Shown here piece by piece: positions 27,168 to 34,464 of a DNA stretch of 64,000 bases. The stretch is from Dorea sp. AF36-15AT (GTDB taxonomy: Bacteria; Bacillota; Clostridia; Lachnospirales; Lachnospiraceae). Below the pieces are notes generated by a model. It had not been told where the DNA came from. It did no database searches and was given only the letters and a program-made list of their open reading frames with translations. Position 1 is the stretch's first letter; each line of letters starts with the position of its first letter. The position numbers and the translations under genes are program-made. The stretch spans positions 111,809-175,808 of the forward strand of contig NZ_QUDV01000006.1 in the NCBI RefSeq assembly GCF_003477705.1, read 5' to 3'.

Positions 27168-28529
27168 ATGAAAAAGAAGAAAGATACAATTGATCTGACC
27201 AAGGGATCAGTTGCGAAGGGGATCGTTGCATTTACGATTCCTTTAATTTTCGGACAACTATTACAACAATTATATAATATGGCAGATGCCTGGGTAGTCG
27301 GTAACTTTGCGGACAATACGGCATTTGCAGCGGTAAGCACATCGGGAAGCCTCGTCTTTCTGGTGGTAGGAATGTTTAATGGTATTGCTATCGGAGGAGG
27401 AGTGGTGATATCCCGCTATGTGGGAGCTGAGGATGAGAAAAATATCGAGAGATCGATCCATACCAATATCCTGTTCGGTATCATTGCATCGGTGTTGATG
27501 ACAGCGATCGGGCTGATTTTTGCTCCGCAGATTCTGAATATGATGGATGTGCCGGAGAATGTGCTACCACAGTCACTGACCTATTTTAAGATTTATTTTG
27601 CAGGCAGTGCAACGATCATCATGTATAACATTTTCATGTCCATTATGCGGGCACTTGGAGACAGTGTGCGGCCGATGTATTATCTGGCGATCTGTTCTGC
27701 TGTGAATGTGGTGCTGGATCTGATCTTTGTGGCAGTCTTTCACTGGGGCGTGGCAGGAGCGGCTATCGCAACGGTGATCGCACAGGGCTTAAGTGCTGTA
27801 CTCTGTATATTAAGGATGAGGAAGAATCAGGGATGCACAAGGGTCAGTATTAAGAAGCTGAAATATCATGCGCATATCATGGGAGATGTGATTCGTCAGG
27901 GACTTCCGGCTGGTATCCAGAATTCAGTTATCAGCATTGGTAATCTGGTAGTGCAGACCAATATCAATTCCTTTGGAGAATATGCCATGTCGGGCGCAGG
28001 ATCACATTCAAAAGTGGAAGGCTTTGTGTTTATCCCGATCATGGCGATGTCTTTAACGATGTCTACGTTCATCAGCCAGAATCTGGGTGCAAAGGAGTAC
28101 GAACGCGCAAAGAAAGGAGCAATCTTTGGTATCGTAAGCTGTGCCGTAGTTGCTGCGGTGATTGGCATTATGGAATACATCTATGCGCCATGGCTGGTAG
28201 GAATCTTTGCCAAGGCACCGAAAGCGGCTGAATTTGGCGTGATACAGGAGCGTACAGTGTGTCTGTTCTATTTTCTGCTTGCGTTCTCACACAGCGCGAC
28301 AGGCGTGTTGAGAGGCTGCGGCAAGTCTGTGATACCTATGGCAACGATGCTTGGTTTCTGGTGCGGGTTCCGTATTGTGTATGTGACCATTGCAATACGT
28401 ATTGTTCCGGTATTTAAGACTATCTGTTGGGCCTATCCGATCACATGGTCACTGAGCAGTCTGGTATTTCTGCTGTTCTTGTTAAAGACGGACTGGACGC
28501 ACAGTTATGAGAAGATTACAGCACGATAG
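27168..28529 (+). CDS. MATE-family efflux transporter (second)
   Basis: A 453-residue MATE exporter with two MatE halves (IPLIFGQLLQQLYNMADAWVV; QGLPAGIQNSVISIGNLVVQ). ATG 27168 is preferred; the upstream in-frame ATG at 27144 lies inside the previous gene. It is clearly divergent from the MATE protein at 6934. It is the last recognisable host gene before the prophage. Confidence 0.88.
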   Translation: MKKKKDTIDLTKGSVAKGIVAFTIPLIFGQLLQQLYNMADAWVVGNFADNTAFAAVSTSGSLVFLVVGMFNGIAIGGGVVISRYVGAEDEKNIERSIHTNILFGIIASVLMTAIGLIFAPQILNMMDVPENVLPQSLTYFKIYFAGSATIIMYNIFMSIMRALGDSVRPMYYLAICSAVNVVLDLIFVAVFHWGVAGAAIATVIAQGLSAVLCILRMRKNQGCTRVSIKKLKYHAHIMGDVIRQGLPAGIQNSVISIGNLVVQTNINSFGEYAMSGAGSHSKVEGFVFIPIMAMSLTMSTFISQNLGAKEYERAKKGAIFGIVSCAVVAAVIGIMEYIYAPWLVGIFAKAPKAAEFGVIQERTVCLFYFLLAFSHSATGVLRGCGKSVIPMATMLGFWCGFRIVYVTIAIRIVPVFKTICWAYPITWSLSSLVFLLFLLKTDWTHSYEKITAR

Positions 28530-28708
28530 AAGGATTAACATTTGCATGCCTAATTTAACTTAAACTTAAGAATCACGAAAATTGTGTAAACCAACAAAAT
28601 AAAGGAAAAAGTGCCGTGAGCCCAGTAAAATCAAGGACTTTCGGCACTTCTACTTTGACTTTGTTAGACACAGAAAATACGGCATAAATACAGTTCGTTA
28701 GTGACACG
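28530..28708. other. Host-phage junction region (attL expected here)
   Basis: This 179-base stretch lies between the last host gene and the 3' end of the integrase, where attL is expected. It contains AAGTGCCG (28609-28616) pairing with CGGCACTT (28642-28649) around a 25-base loop; on the minus strand T residues follow, so it may also terminate the integrase transcript. The core sequence cannot be fixed because attR lies outside the window. Confidence 0.4.
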
Positions 28709-29866
28709 TTAGCGACAAATTTTTATCTTCTCAATTTCTAATCTCAGATCTTCCAGTGTACGGTGTAAGTACACTTTATTTGTTACATCGCCAAATGCAT
28801 GCCCAAGCATTAATTTTTTGCATTTCCAGTCTATCTTGTAATCATCACACAGCTTGCTGAATGTATGCCGACAGTCATGTGGTGTGTGCTGCTTCAATCC
28901 AAGTTCTGAAAGAGTGGAGGTCATCTGTTCGCGAAATTTATTAGGAGTGCATGGCAACAGAGTGCCTTCGCGGGATATTTTCTTTTCGACAAGTGGCATG
29001 ATCTCAGAGTGGATCGGAACGATCCGGTTCTTGCCTGCATCGGTCTTTAGCCCACCGAAGAAATATTTCTTTTCCAAGTTCACTTCCAAATCGATATATT
29101 CCGAGATCCGGAACCCGGAATAACACATGATTAATAACATTTCGGCTGTTGGGTGATCAGAGTGCTTCCAAAGTACCAGCAGATCATCGTCAGTGAATGG
29201 CACACCATGTTCGTCATCATCTGGGATTCCAATCTGTACATAATCGGAATACTTTTTGTCGCACAAGTCATTGGCATCGGCGTATTTGTACATCTGGTTG
29301 TACAGGTTTTTTACGAGCTCCAGAGAAGAGTGCTTCAATCCTTTTACCGTGTTGCAGTCATCCAGAACAGCTTGAAGATCATCTGTGGTCAGCGATCGGA
29401 AACTTTTGGAGTGTAGCTCTTCGCAGTTTTTAAATGCAGCGCGATAGCTGTTCTCAGATGACGTTCGCTTTTCTTTTTTGGTCGTATATTCCTTTTTAAA
29501 CTTCCATTGATAGAAATCCTTGAATACATCCTCGAATGTCTTCTGATCGGCAATCTCGCGCTGTGTCTGGGTGTACTTGCCGAGGATCGTGGCGATCATG
29601 TTATTCAGTTCGGCATTTCCGGATTCGGTCAGTTCTTTTTCCCTGCCAGGATAATACTCTCCGTGCTTGTACCAGGTAAGGACTGTGAAACCTTTATACC
29701 AGTCATCCACGTAGCAGAGGGCTTTCTGTGCCACCGGATTGCCGTCCTCATCGAATTTTTCTGTAGGAGGGTAAACTCCATAGGGGTTGGTTCTATTCTT
29801 GCCGGAAAGGCGCTTTATGGAGCCGTAGCCGTTTGGTAATTTTGGATGTTTCTTTCTTCGTGCCAT
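28709..29866 (-). CDS. int: Phage integrase (tyrosine recombinase)
   Basis: A 385-residue tyrosine recombinase. Catalytic residues are visible: R253 (CYSGFRISEY), K274 (GGLKTDAGK), H330 and R333 (HDCRHTF), H356 (LGHAF) and nucleophile Y366 (NKVYLHRT). The N-terminal part (about 1-110) has an AP2/arm-binding-like region followed by a SAM-like core-binding domain (about 110-205). It sits at the left prophage end pointing outward, the usual place for the enzyme that recombines attP and attB. A 14-bp palindrome lies just upstream. Confidence 0.95.
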   Translation of the reverse strand: MARRKKHPKLPNGYGSIKRLSGKNRTNPYGVYPPTEKFDEDGNPVAQKALCYVDDWYKGFTVLTWYKHGEYYPGREKELTESGNAELNNMIATILGKYTQTQREIADQKTFEDVFKDFYQWKFKKEYTTKKEKRTSSENSYRAAFKNCEELHSKSFRSLTTDDLQAVLDDCNTVKGLKHSSLELVKNLYNQMYKYADANDLCDKKYSDYVQIGIPDDDEHGVPFTDDDLLVLWKHSDHPTAEMLLIMCYSGFRISEYIDLEVNLEKKYFFGGLKTDAGKNRIVPIHSEIMPLVEKKISREGTLLPCTPNKFREQMTSTLSELGLKQHTPHDCRHTFSKLCDDYKIDWKCKKLMLGHAFGDVTNKVYLHRTLEDLRLEIEKIKICR

Positions 29867-29884
29867 TATATCAGTCCTTCCTAT

Positions 29885-29898
29885 GTGCGACGTCGCAC
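29885..29898. promoter_or_regulatory. Perfect 14-bp palindrome upstream of int
   Basis: GTGCGACGTCGCAC is a perfect palindrome 18 bases upstream of the integrase start on the minus strand, and so overlaps its likely leader or promoter. It is a candidate operator for a dimeric regulator of integration. Confidence 0.45.
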
Positions 29899-29943
29899 AA
29901 AAATGGGTATAAAAAATACACCTATGCAGGTGCCAAGAAAATG

Positions 29944-30044
29944 TGATATAATACTCTTGCTTAGGGATTATTATATCGTGTCCTTGACACTGTATAGTAT
30001 CTTTGATTCCGCCTCTGTTGTCAGCAGGGGCGGTTTTCTTTTTT
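29944..30044 (+). ncRNA. Candidate small RNA between int and the PH-domain gene
   Basis: An extended -10 element TG-A-TATAAT (29944-29952) is followed about 57 bases later by a strong plus-strand terminator: CCGCCTCTG (30009-30017) pairing with CAGGGGCGG (30025-30033), then TTTTCTTTTTT. Both neighbouring genes are on the minus strand, so the terminator serves no visible gene. A transcript of roughly 85 nt (about 29,959-30,044) is predicted, convergent with the PH-domain gene. No good -35 box is seen. Confidence 0.4.
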
Positions 30045-30045
30045 A

Positions 30046-30423
30046 TTATTTCAGTGCATACATTCCAATAACTTGTCCAATTTGAACGATGTTACTTGAT
30101 CCTGAAAATTCAAATCTGACTTTGCCGAGTCCACTGAAATACATCTCAAGTTCACTATCTAAATCAAAAACTCCAGCTGTTTCAACAGAGAATGCTGAAA
30201 TTTTAGCATAAGGCAATGAAGTGAAGTCTTTCTTTGCCCCGGTTAATCCCTGGACGTTACATGAGATCACTCGCTTGTTCGTAAATACAACAAAGTCACG
30301 AATGCTTTTGTATGCACCAATAACAAGTTCATCATTGATAAGAAGTGGTTCTATATCTTTCATTACTGCCTCAGGTTTAGTCTGTTTCAACTTTACGAAT
30401 GAACTGTTTTTAAAATCGATCAT
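30046..30423 (-). CDS. Bacterial PH-domain-like protein (lysogeny module)
   Basis: A 125-residue protein that looks like a bacterial PH domain (PF08000/bPH type): LLINDELVIGAYKSIRDFVVFTNKRVISCNVQG, then LPYAKISAFSVETAGVFDLD and a terminal helix. The start is the ATG at 30423, preceded by GAGAGGA on the minus strand; an upstream ATG is less likely. Such proteins occur in the lysogeny modules of Firmicutes prophages, but their role is not known. It is probably expressed in the lysogen. Confidence 0.75.
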   Translation of the reverse strand: MIDFKNSSFVKLKQTKPEAVMKDIEPLLINDELVIGAYKSIRDFVVFTNKRVISCNVQGLTGAKKDFTSLPYAKISAFSVETAGVFDLDSELEMYFSGLGKVRFEFSGSSNIVQIGQVIGMYALK

Positions 30424-30649
30424 AATACATTCCTCTCTTTTCCTTTGTATTTTATTACACACAACATATATAAACGCCGAAGCGATTATATCATTTTAAT
30501 GTAGCAAAACGACACATATATTGAAATATGTTAATCTTTATGCATATTCTAAATATGCGGATGCAACCATACTAAATCCGCTTACCTTTAGACTCTTCTG
30601 ATAGAGTCTCCATTTGGCTCCTGACTCCACAGGAGCTTCTCTACTTTTA
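30424..30649. terminator. Gene-free stretch with several hairpins
   Basis: Hairpins at 30542-30558 (GCATATT/AATATGC), 30591-30608 (GACTCT/AGAGTC) and 30617-30636 (GCTCCTG/CAGGAGC). The last two probably end the leftward ImmA/repressor transcript. The promoter of the PH-domain gene should also lie here. No coding potential was seen. Confidence 0.45.
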
Positions 30650-31114
30650 TCATTCAATTTTTCCTACAGCCAAATATGGAATAAACATGATGTAGTAGTT
30701 ATCTACAGTCGTTCCAACACCATATTTCTGTCTGTAGCATTCAATACATTCTGCCAAAAATTCATTGGTGACTTCCAGATACTCAGCCACCTCATATCGA
30801 TTCTGGCATCCGGCTTCGTAGGCTCTGATCAGACCTTGCAAGCCGATCTGTTTATTGTACGCCCAGAGTCTTGCCTGACGTTCCTGTTTGCGGTTCTGGG
30901 CAGACTCCATATCTATAATTTTTCCAACGGATGTATGGTGATGTCCCATCTCTTCTGCCAGGGTACACGCTTTCTGTGTAGAGTCCATATCTTTTTTTAT
31001 GGCTACAACACCATCACAGTACAATCCTTTAATCCGATCACTTTCAAATGTATAGTCCACAACTTCTATACCGTCCTCGCAGGCTTCTTCCTGTAAACGC
31101 TCGTATGTATTCAT
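30650..31114 (-). CDS. ImmA/IrrE-type metallopeptidase of the lysogeny module
   Basis: A 154-residue protein of the ImmA/IrrE (COG2856) family. The zinc-peptidase motif reads LAEEMGHHHTSVG, the EExGHH variant common in Firmicutes prophages. ImmA cleaves the cI-like repressor in ICEBs1 and related phages, releasing lysogeny. ATG 31114 is used because GGGAGGTG lies just upstream; the ATG at 31129 has none. It follows the XRE repressor gene 45 bases downstream in the same transcript, its likely substrate. Confidence 0.88.
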   Translation of the reverse strand: MNTYERLQEEACEDGIEVVDYTFESDRIKGLYCDGVVAIKKDMDSTQKACTLAEEMGHHHTSVGKIIDMESAQNRKQERQARLWAYNKQIGLQGLIRAYEAGCQNRYEVAEYLEVTNEFLAECIECYRQKYGVGTTVDNYYIMFIPYLAVGKIE

Positions 31115-31158
31115 ATAAGCACCTCCCACTCAAGTATATCTGACAAGCTGTCCAATAA

Positions 31159-31503
31159 TTAGGACTGCTTTCTTTTTGTCTTTACGTATTCAGCAAAGTT
31201 CTTGATTTCTTCCAGTTCGGATTCTGTATATTCTTCGCCATCGAAGTGTGCGGCGAGAGTAGTTGGCTGATAATCCTCCCAACCCATAAGATAAGCTGGA
31301 GAGACGTTGAGAGCGTTGGCAATTTCTTCCAATTTATCTACAGGCATATTTTTTATATATCCAGTTTCATATCTTTGAAGAGTAGATTTGCTGATTCCAA
31401 CTTTCTCAGACAGAGTCTGATATGACATATTAAGCTCTTCACGTCTATTTTTCATTCTTTTCATTATATCTTGCATTTTTTCGCTTATTTCTTTTTCACT
31501 CAT
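31159..31503 (-). CDS. XRE-family phage repressor (cI-like)
   Basis: A 114-residue protein with a helix-turn-helix at about residues 17-70 (LNMSYQTLSEKVGISKSTLQRYETG) and a short acidic C-terminal tail without a LexA-type peptidase domain. It would maintain lysogeny by binding the ATATGCAAC-type operators in the divergent region. Absence of a self-cleavage domain fits relief by the adjacent ImmA-like peptidase. Confidence 0.92.
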   Translation of the reverse strand: MSEKEISEKMQDIMKRMKNRREELNMSYQTLSEKVGISKSTLQRYETGYIKNMPVDKLEEIANALNVSPAYLMGWEDYQPTTLAAHFDGEEYTESELEEIKNFAEYVKTKRKQS

Positions 31504-31547
31504 ATCGGTACCTCCGTATAATGTTAATTATAAACTATTTTTTCATA

Positions 31548-31646
31548 TTTGCAACATATATTTAAAGAATATTAAAAAAATGTTGCATATATGGGTTGAC
31601 AAGATAATCTAATAGGTGTACTATACAAATATCCCAAATATGCAAC
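31548..31646. promoter_or_regulatory. Lysogeny switch: early promoter and three repressor operators
   Basis: TTGACA (31596-31601) and TACTAT (31619-31624), 17 bases apart, form the rightward early promoter. Three copies of a TTTGCAACATAT/ATATGCAAC motif surround it: 31548-31560, the inverted TGTTGCATATATG at 31581-31593 immediately before the -35, and AAATATGCAAC at 31636-31646 after the start site. The leftward repressor promoter should lie in 31510-31580. Confidence 0.72.
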
Positions 31647-31662
31647 GAAAGGAAGTGGAGAG

Positions 31663-31905
31663 ATGTCATTTGATAAATTAAAGGGGAAAATGGTTGAGGC
31701 GCATGTATCTCAAGCAAAATTATCAGAGAAATTGGGTATTACTGTCCAGTCTTTGAATGCAAAGCTCAATGGACGAACACAGTTCACTTTGGAAGAAGCA
31801 GTTAGAATTACTGAGTTCTTGAATTTGAAAGATCCTATAGATATTTTTTTTGACCCAAGCGTCCCGAAAATGCAACGAAAGACAGACACACAAGACGATG
31901 GTTAG
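31663..31905 (+). CDS. DUF739 Cro-like phage regulator
   Basis: An 80-residue DUF739 protein with a helix-turn-helix (VSQAKLSEKLGITVQSLNAKLNGRT), opposite the XRE repressor and first after the rightward promoter, the classic Cro position. AAAGGAAGTGGAGAG precedes the ATG. It would compete for the ATATGCAAC operators. Confidence 0.88.
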   Translation: MSFDKLKGKMVEAHVSQAKLSEKLGITVQSLNAKLNGRTQFTLEEAVRITEFLNLKDPIDIFFDPSVPKMQRKTDTQDDG

Positions 31906-31918
31906 GAGGTGAACAGGG

Positions 31919-32083
31919 GTGAACATCAATATTATGTGCTTTATTGCTGTAACAATCATAGCAATAGCGTGTGGGATTGCTGAATATAAAATGAAGCTCC
32001 CGAATTGGAAGCTTCTGGTATCGTGGACTATTCTGATGGAAGTATTAGCGGTTCTCCTTTTAATAGGCAGGCTAACGACTTAG
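31919..32083 (+). CDS. Small phage membrane protein (54 residues)
   Basis: GTG at 31919 follows AGGAGGT (31904-31910) by eight bases. The 54-residue product has two hydrophobic helices (IMCFIAVTIIAIACGIAEY; VSWTILMEVLAVLLLIG), so it is a two-span membrane peptide. It follows the Cro-like gene. Its 3' end overlaps the convergent gene at 32028-32447. The function is unknown. Confidence 0.6.
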   Translation: MNINIMCFIAVTIIAIACGIAEYKMKLPNWKLLVSWTILMEVLAVLLLIGRLTT

Positions 32084-32447
32084 CGATTCCGTTAAAGAGC
32101 TCACGAGCTTCAGTCCAGTCATCAGATTCAATCCTATCGTTTAGCTCATCTAAAAATGACCATAAAGACTGTGGAGTATAAGCGTATATGTGGAAAAAGC
32201 TTTCGGCACATTCTTTGCAGGTAGTAGTAGTTGGATGAGAAATACATTTGCCGACTTTAGAAATGAAATCTTCGATGGTTGAAGCTCTGGCGGCGTTGTA
32301 TGTACTGGTATGCTTCTCTTGAATATCAAGCTTTCGAAGCTTGAGCTGATGACGATTAGTAAGAATGGTTGTGATTGCCGGACTAATGATAGAAATAGCC
32401 AAAGCAATCCATGCAGCAGTGGCGCTCCAATCAATTTGATGCTCCAT
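32028..32447 (-). CDS. Membrane-anchored phage protein of unknown function
   Basis: A 139-residue protein with one N-terminal membrane helix (ATAAWIALAISIISPAITTI) and a cytosolic helical domain containing CISHPTTTTCKECAESFFH. It starts at ATG 32447, after GGGGGA on the minus strand; the longer frame to 32564 lacks a good site. It is the only minus-strand gene inside the early region, so it has its own promoter and may be expressed in the lysogen, like morons that alter superinfection. This is inference. Confidence 0.7.
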   Translation of the reverse strand: MEHQIDWSATAAWIALAISIISPAITTILTNRHQLKLRKLDIQEKHTSTYNAARASTIEDFISKVGKCISHPTTTTCKECAESFFHIYAYTPQSLWSFLDELNDRIESDDWTEARELFNGIAKSLACLLKGEPLILPSE

Positions 32448-32542
32448 AAAAATCCCCCTTTCATAATTATTTAGTGTGGCAGTGCCTGTAATTAAAGTAT
32501 AGGAGAGTACAAGAAAAATCACAAGAGAAAGAAGGTGTAAGA

Positions 32543-32746
32543 ATGAAACGATTATGTCCAGCATGCTTCACGGAATTGTCAGCAGAAGCAAATTACTGTT
32601 CGATATGCGGAAAATGCGTGAGAGGAACAGTAGAACAGACAAAACAGTTTCTGGGAGGACCAGAAGAGACTATTGTAGTCGGAATTGCGGACAGTGCGAT
32701 TCTGATCGGGGGCAAGAAAGCCACAATAATAGAAGAAGGTGAGTAG
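32543..32746 (+). CDS. Small zinc-ribbon phage protein
   Basis: A 67-residue protein with an N-terminal CPAC ... CSICGKC zinc ribbon and a short beta-rich tail (ETIVVGIADSAILIGGKKATII). AGAAGGTG precedes the ATG. The stop is followed directly by the next gene. The function is unknown. Confidence 0.65.
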   Translation: MKRLCPACFTELSAEANYCSICGKCVRGTVEQTKQFLGGPEETIVVGIADSAILIGGKKATIIEEGE

Positions 32747-32968
32747 ATGAAAGACATTCTAACAGCCAACCAGACAGCCAGGGTGATTGGCTGCGGACCA
32801 CAGAGAGTCCGAGAGCGGATCAAGAGAGGTATCTGGACATTTGGCAGCGTAGTAACCAGAAAAGAATCCGGGAACGCCCAGAAAAACACTTATGAGATCA
32901 ACAAGCATAAGCTGGCGGACTTTCTTGGGATTCCAGTAGAGGAAGTAGACAGGAGGTTGGGAGCATGA
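32747..32968 (+). CDS. Excisionase-like helix-turn-helix protein
   Basis: A 73-residue protein with a MerR/Xis-type winged-helix pattern (LTANQTARVIGCGPQRVRERIKRG ... YEINKHKLADFLGI). It is in the early region after Cro; it may be an excisionase or a small regulator. It overlaps the next gene by four bases. Confidence 0.7.
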   Translation: MKDILTANQTARVIGCGPQRVRERIKRGIWTFGSVVTRKESGNAQKNTYEINKHKLADFLGIPVEEVDRRLGA

Positions 32969-33159
32969 AAGCACAGACAATGAAGCAGATCGGCACGGCG
33001 CTGATCGTGATCGGACTGGCGGGAGCATATTACACGATTGCTACCATGAATAACCGTGGCGGAGTGATGGCACTGGATTTTGTGAGAGAAGCAATCTGGT
33101 GTGTGGTGATGTCCGTCGGGGCGCATTTGAGAGGAAGGGGTGAGATAGGTGGAGAATAA
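32965..33159 (+). CDS. Small phage membrane protein
   Basis: A 64-residue protein with one or two hydrophobic helices (IGTALIVIGLAGAYYTI; AIWCVVMSVGAHL). It is in the early operon, coupled by ATGA to the gene before and overlapping the next. I do not recognise the family. Confidence 0.6.
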   Translation: MKAQTMKQIGTALIVIGLAGAYYTIATMNNRGGVMALDFVREAIWCVVMSVGAHLRGRGEIGGE

Positions 33160-33352
33160 GCAGAGAATCCTGGACTTGCTGTTATCGGCATTACAGGAGA
33201 CACGTAATCTGCATGATCTGGTGGAGCTGGAGTACAGGGCAGACCGGGAACTGGTGTATGCGAAGTTTGCCAGTGGAAATTACAAGATCGTGAATGTCGC
33301 AATGGACTCAGGAACAGCAATGATCTGCGATGTGGTACATCAGATCGTATAA
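33149..33352 (+). CDS. Small phage early protein, unknown
   Basis: A 67-residue protein with a GTG start (33149) behind GGAAGGGG. It is helical and acidic at the N-terminus (RILDLLLSALQETRNLHDLVE), then beta-rich, with no recognised domain. A short hairpin (GAGTGCT...AGCACTC, 33357-33393) follows before the next gene. Confidence 0.6.
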   Translation: MENKQRILDLLLSALQETRNLHDLVELEYRADRELVYAKFASGNYKIVNVAMDSGTAMICDVVHQIV

Positions 33353-33435
33353 AAAAGAGTGCTCTCATAAGCCCGGCAAGGCGAGAAGCACTCAGAAAAT
33401 TAGTCAACTTTATTATAACGGATAAGGAGACAAAA

Positions 33436-33816
33436 GTGAAGACATTAAAGATAACAACTAACAATGAGATTTTAATTGTCGATGTGGATCTTAATGATTA
33501 TAAAAGCATTAAGAAGGAACTTGGAGGGTATGCAGAGAGTGTACTTACTGGAGTTATGCATGAGTATTTTAAAACATCAGTACTCATGCTGGTGGATGAG
33601 GAGGGACTGATTAAAAACCTTCCAATCAATGTGGTGGCATCTCATTTCTATGGCTACCAGATTCATGGACAGGTCATAGCCGGGGATGTGATCTTTGCAA
33701 TATCACTTGGTGAGAACATGACTGGATTTGGAGAAAGGGATTCGGAGCAGTGGATGGATAAGATGTTACGCGATTTTCCAGTGTTGAGAAGGAGCAGAAG
33801 TAATGACAGCAAATAA
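33436..33816 (+). CDS. DUF3846-like phage protein
   Basis: A 126-residue protein with a GTG start and AAGGAG upstream. The pattern ILIVDVDLNDYKSIKKELGGYAE ... LVDEEGLIKNLPINVVASHFYG ... IAGDVIFAI resembles the DUF3846 family (VDEEGxLKxLPxN) found in Firmicutes phages and conjugative elements. The function is unknown. It overlaps the PC4-like gene by 14 bases. Confidence 0.72.
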   Translation: MKTLKITTNNEILIVDVDLNDYKSIKKELGGYAESVLTGVMHEYFKTSVLMLVDEEGLIKNLPINVVASHFYGYQIHGQVIAGDVIFAISLGENMTGFGERDSEQWMDKMLRDFPVLRRSRSNDSK

Positions 33817-34039
33817 TTATGAGATCAAAGAAAATATTCTGACTTTACCAAAAGAGAATGACTCAGATATTTATCATAAAGAACTGAATCTGATCAGTTG
33901 GTATGGAAAACCAGTAAAATTTGATATCCGGGGATGGTCGGATGATCACACCAGGATGACAAAAGGAATCAGCCTTACAGAGGATGAATTCATACATATT
34001 GCCCGTGTGGGGCTTGAAAAATTAGGAGGTAAAGCATAA
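33803..34039 (+). CDS. PC4/YdbC-family ssDNA-binding protein
   Basis: A 78-residue protein of the PC4/YdbC fold (KELNLISWYGKPVKFDIRGW ... MTKGISLTEDEFIHIARVGLEKL), which binds single-stranded DNA as a dimer. In phage early modules it probably supports replication or transcription. It overlaps the next gene by one base (TAATG). Confidence 0.82.
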   Translation: MTANNYEIKENILTLPKENDSDIYHKELNLISWYGKPVKFDIRGWSDDHTRMTKGISLTEDEFIHIARVGLEKLGGKA

Positions 34040-34464
34040 TGGCACAGATTACAGTTACATTTGACAGTTACGAGGAAATGAAGACTTTTGCAGAGGAGCT
34101 TCTTGGTACAAAGAATGCACCAGTCAGCGCAGATAGTAAGGAGGTACCGGCACAGACACAGAGCGTACCCGTTTCACAGCCAGCCCCGGCGGCACCAGTA
34201 ATGCCAATAACAACAGGACAGGCACCTGTGCAGACAGTGCCAACAGCGCCAATTCAGCCACCAGTAACGCCTGTACCGACCACAGAACGTACATACACAC
34301 TGGATGAACTGGCAAATGCCGCAATGACTTTGATGGACAAGGGCATGCAGTCACAGTTACAGGAGCTTCTGGCAAGCTATGGCGTGGAGGCACTTCCTGC
34401 ACTTCCGAAGAATCTGTATGGAAACTTTGCAACTGCGCTTAGAGGAATGGGGGCAAATATCTAA
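34039..34464 (+). CDS. Phage early protein with Pro/Ala-rich linker
   Basis: A 141-residue protein with an N-terminal beta segment (AQITVTFDSYEEMKTFAEEL), a long Pro/Ala/Val/Gln linker (about 30-85) and a C-terminal helical part (YTLDELANAAMTLMDKG). It lies between the PC4-like and DUF2800 genes and overlaps both by one base, so it belongs to the replication module. No catalytic motif is visible. Confidence 0.75.
   Translation: MAQITVTFDSYEEMKTFAEELLGTKNAPVSADSKEVPAQTQSVPVSQPAPAAPVMPITTGQAPVQTVPTAPIQPPVTPVPTTERTYTLDELANAAMTLMDKGMQSQLQELLASYGVEALPALPKNLYGNFATALRGMGANI

Noticed and set aside
28609-28649. The AAGTGCCG/CGGCACTT dyad as the exact att core.
   Set aside because: No second copy can be seen because attR is outside the window; it could equally be a weak leftward terminator.
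30614-31096. A 160-codon plus-strand frame opposite the ImmA-like gene.
   Set aside because: The minus strand encodes the recognised ImmA-type peptidase with a good ribosome site; the plus frame is its antisense.
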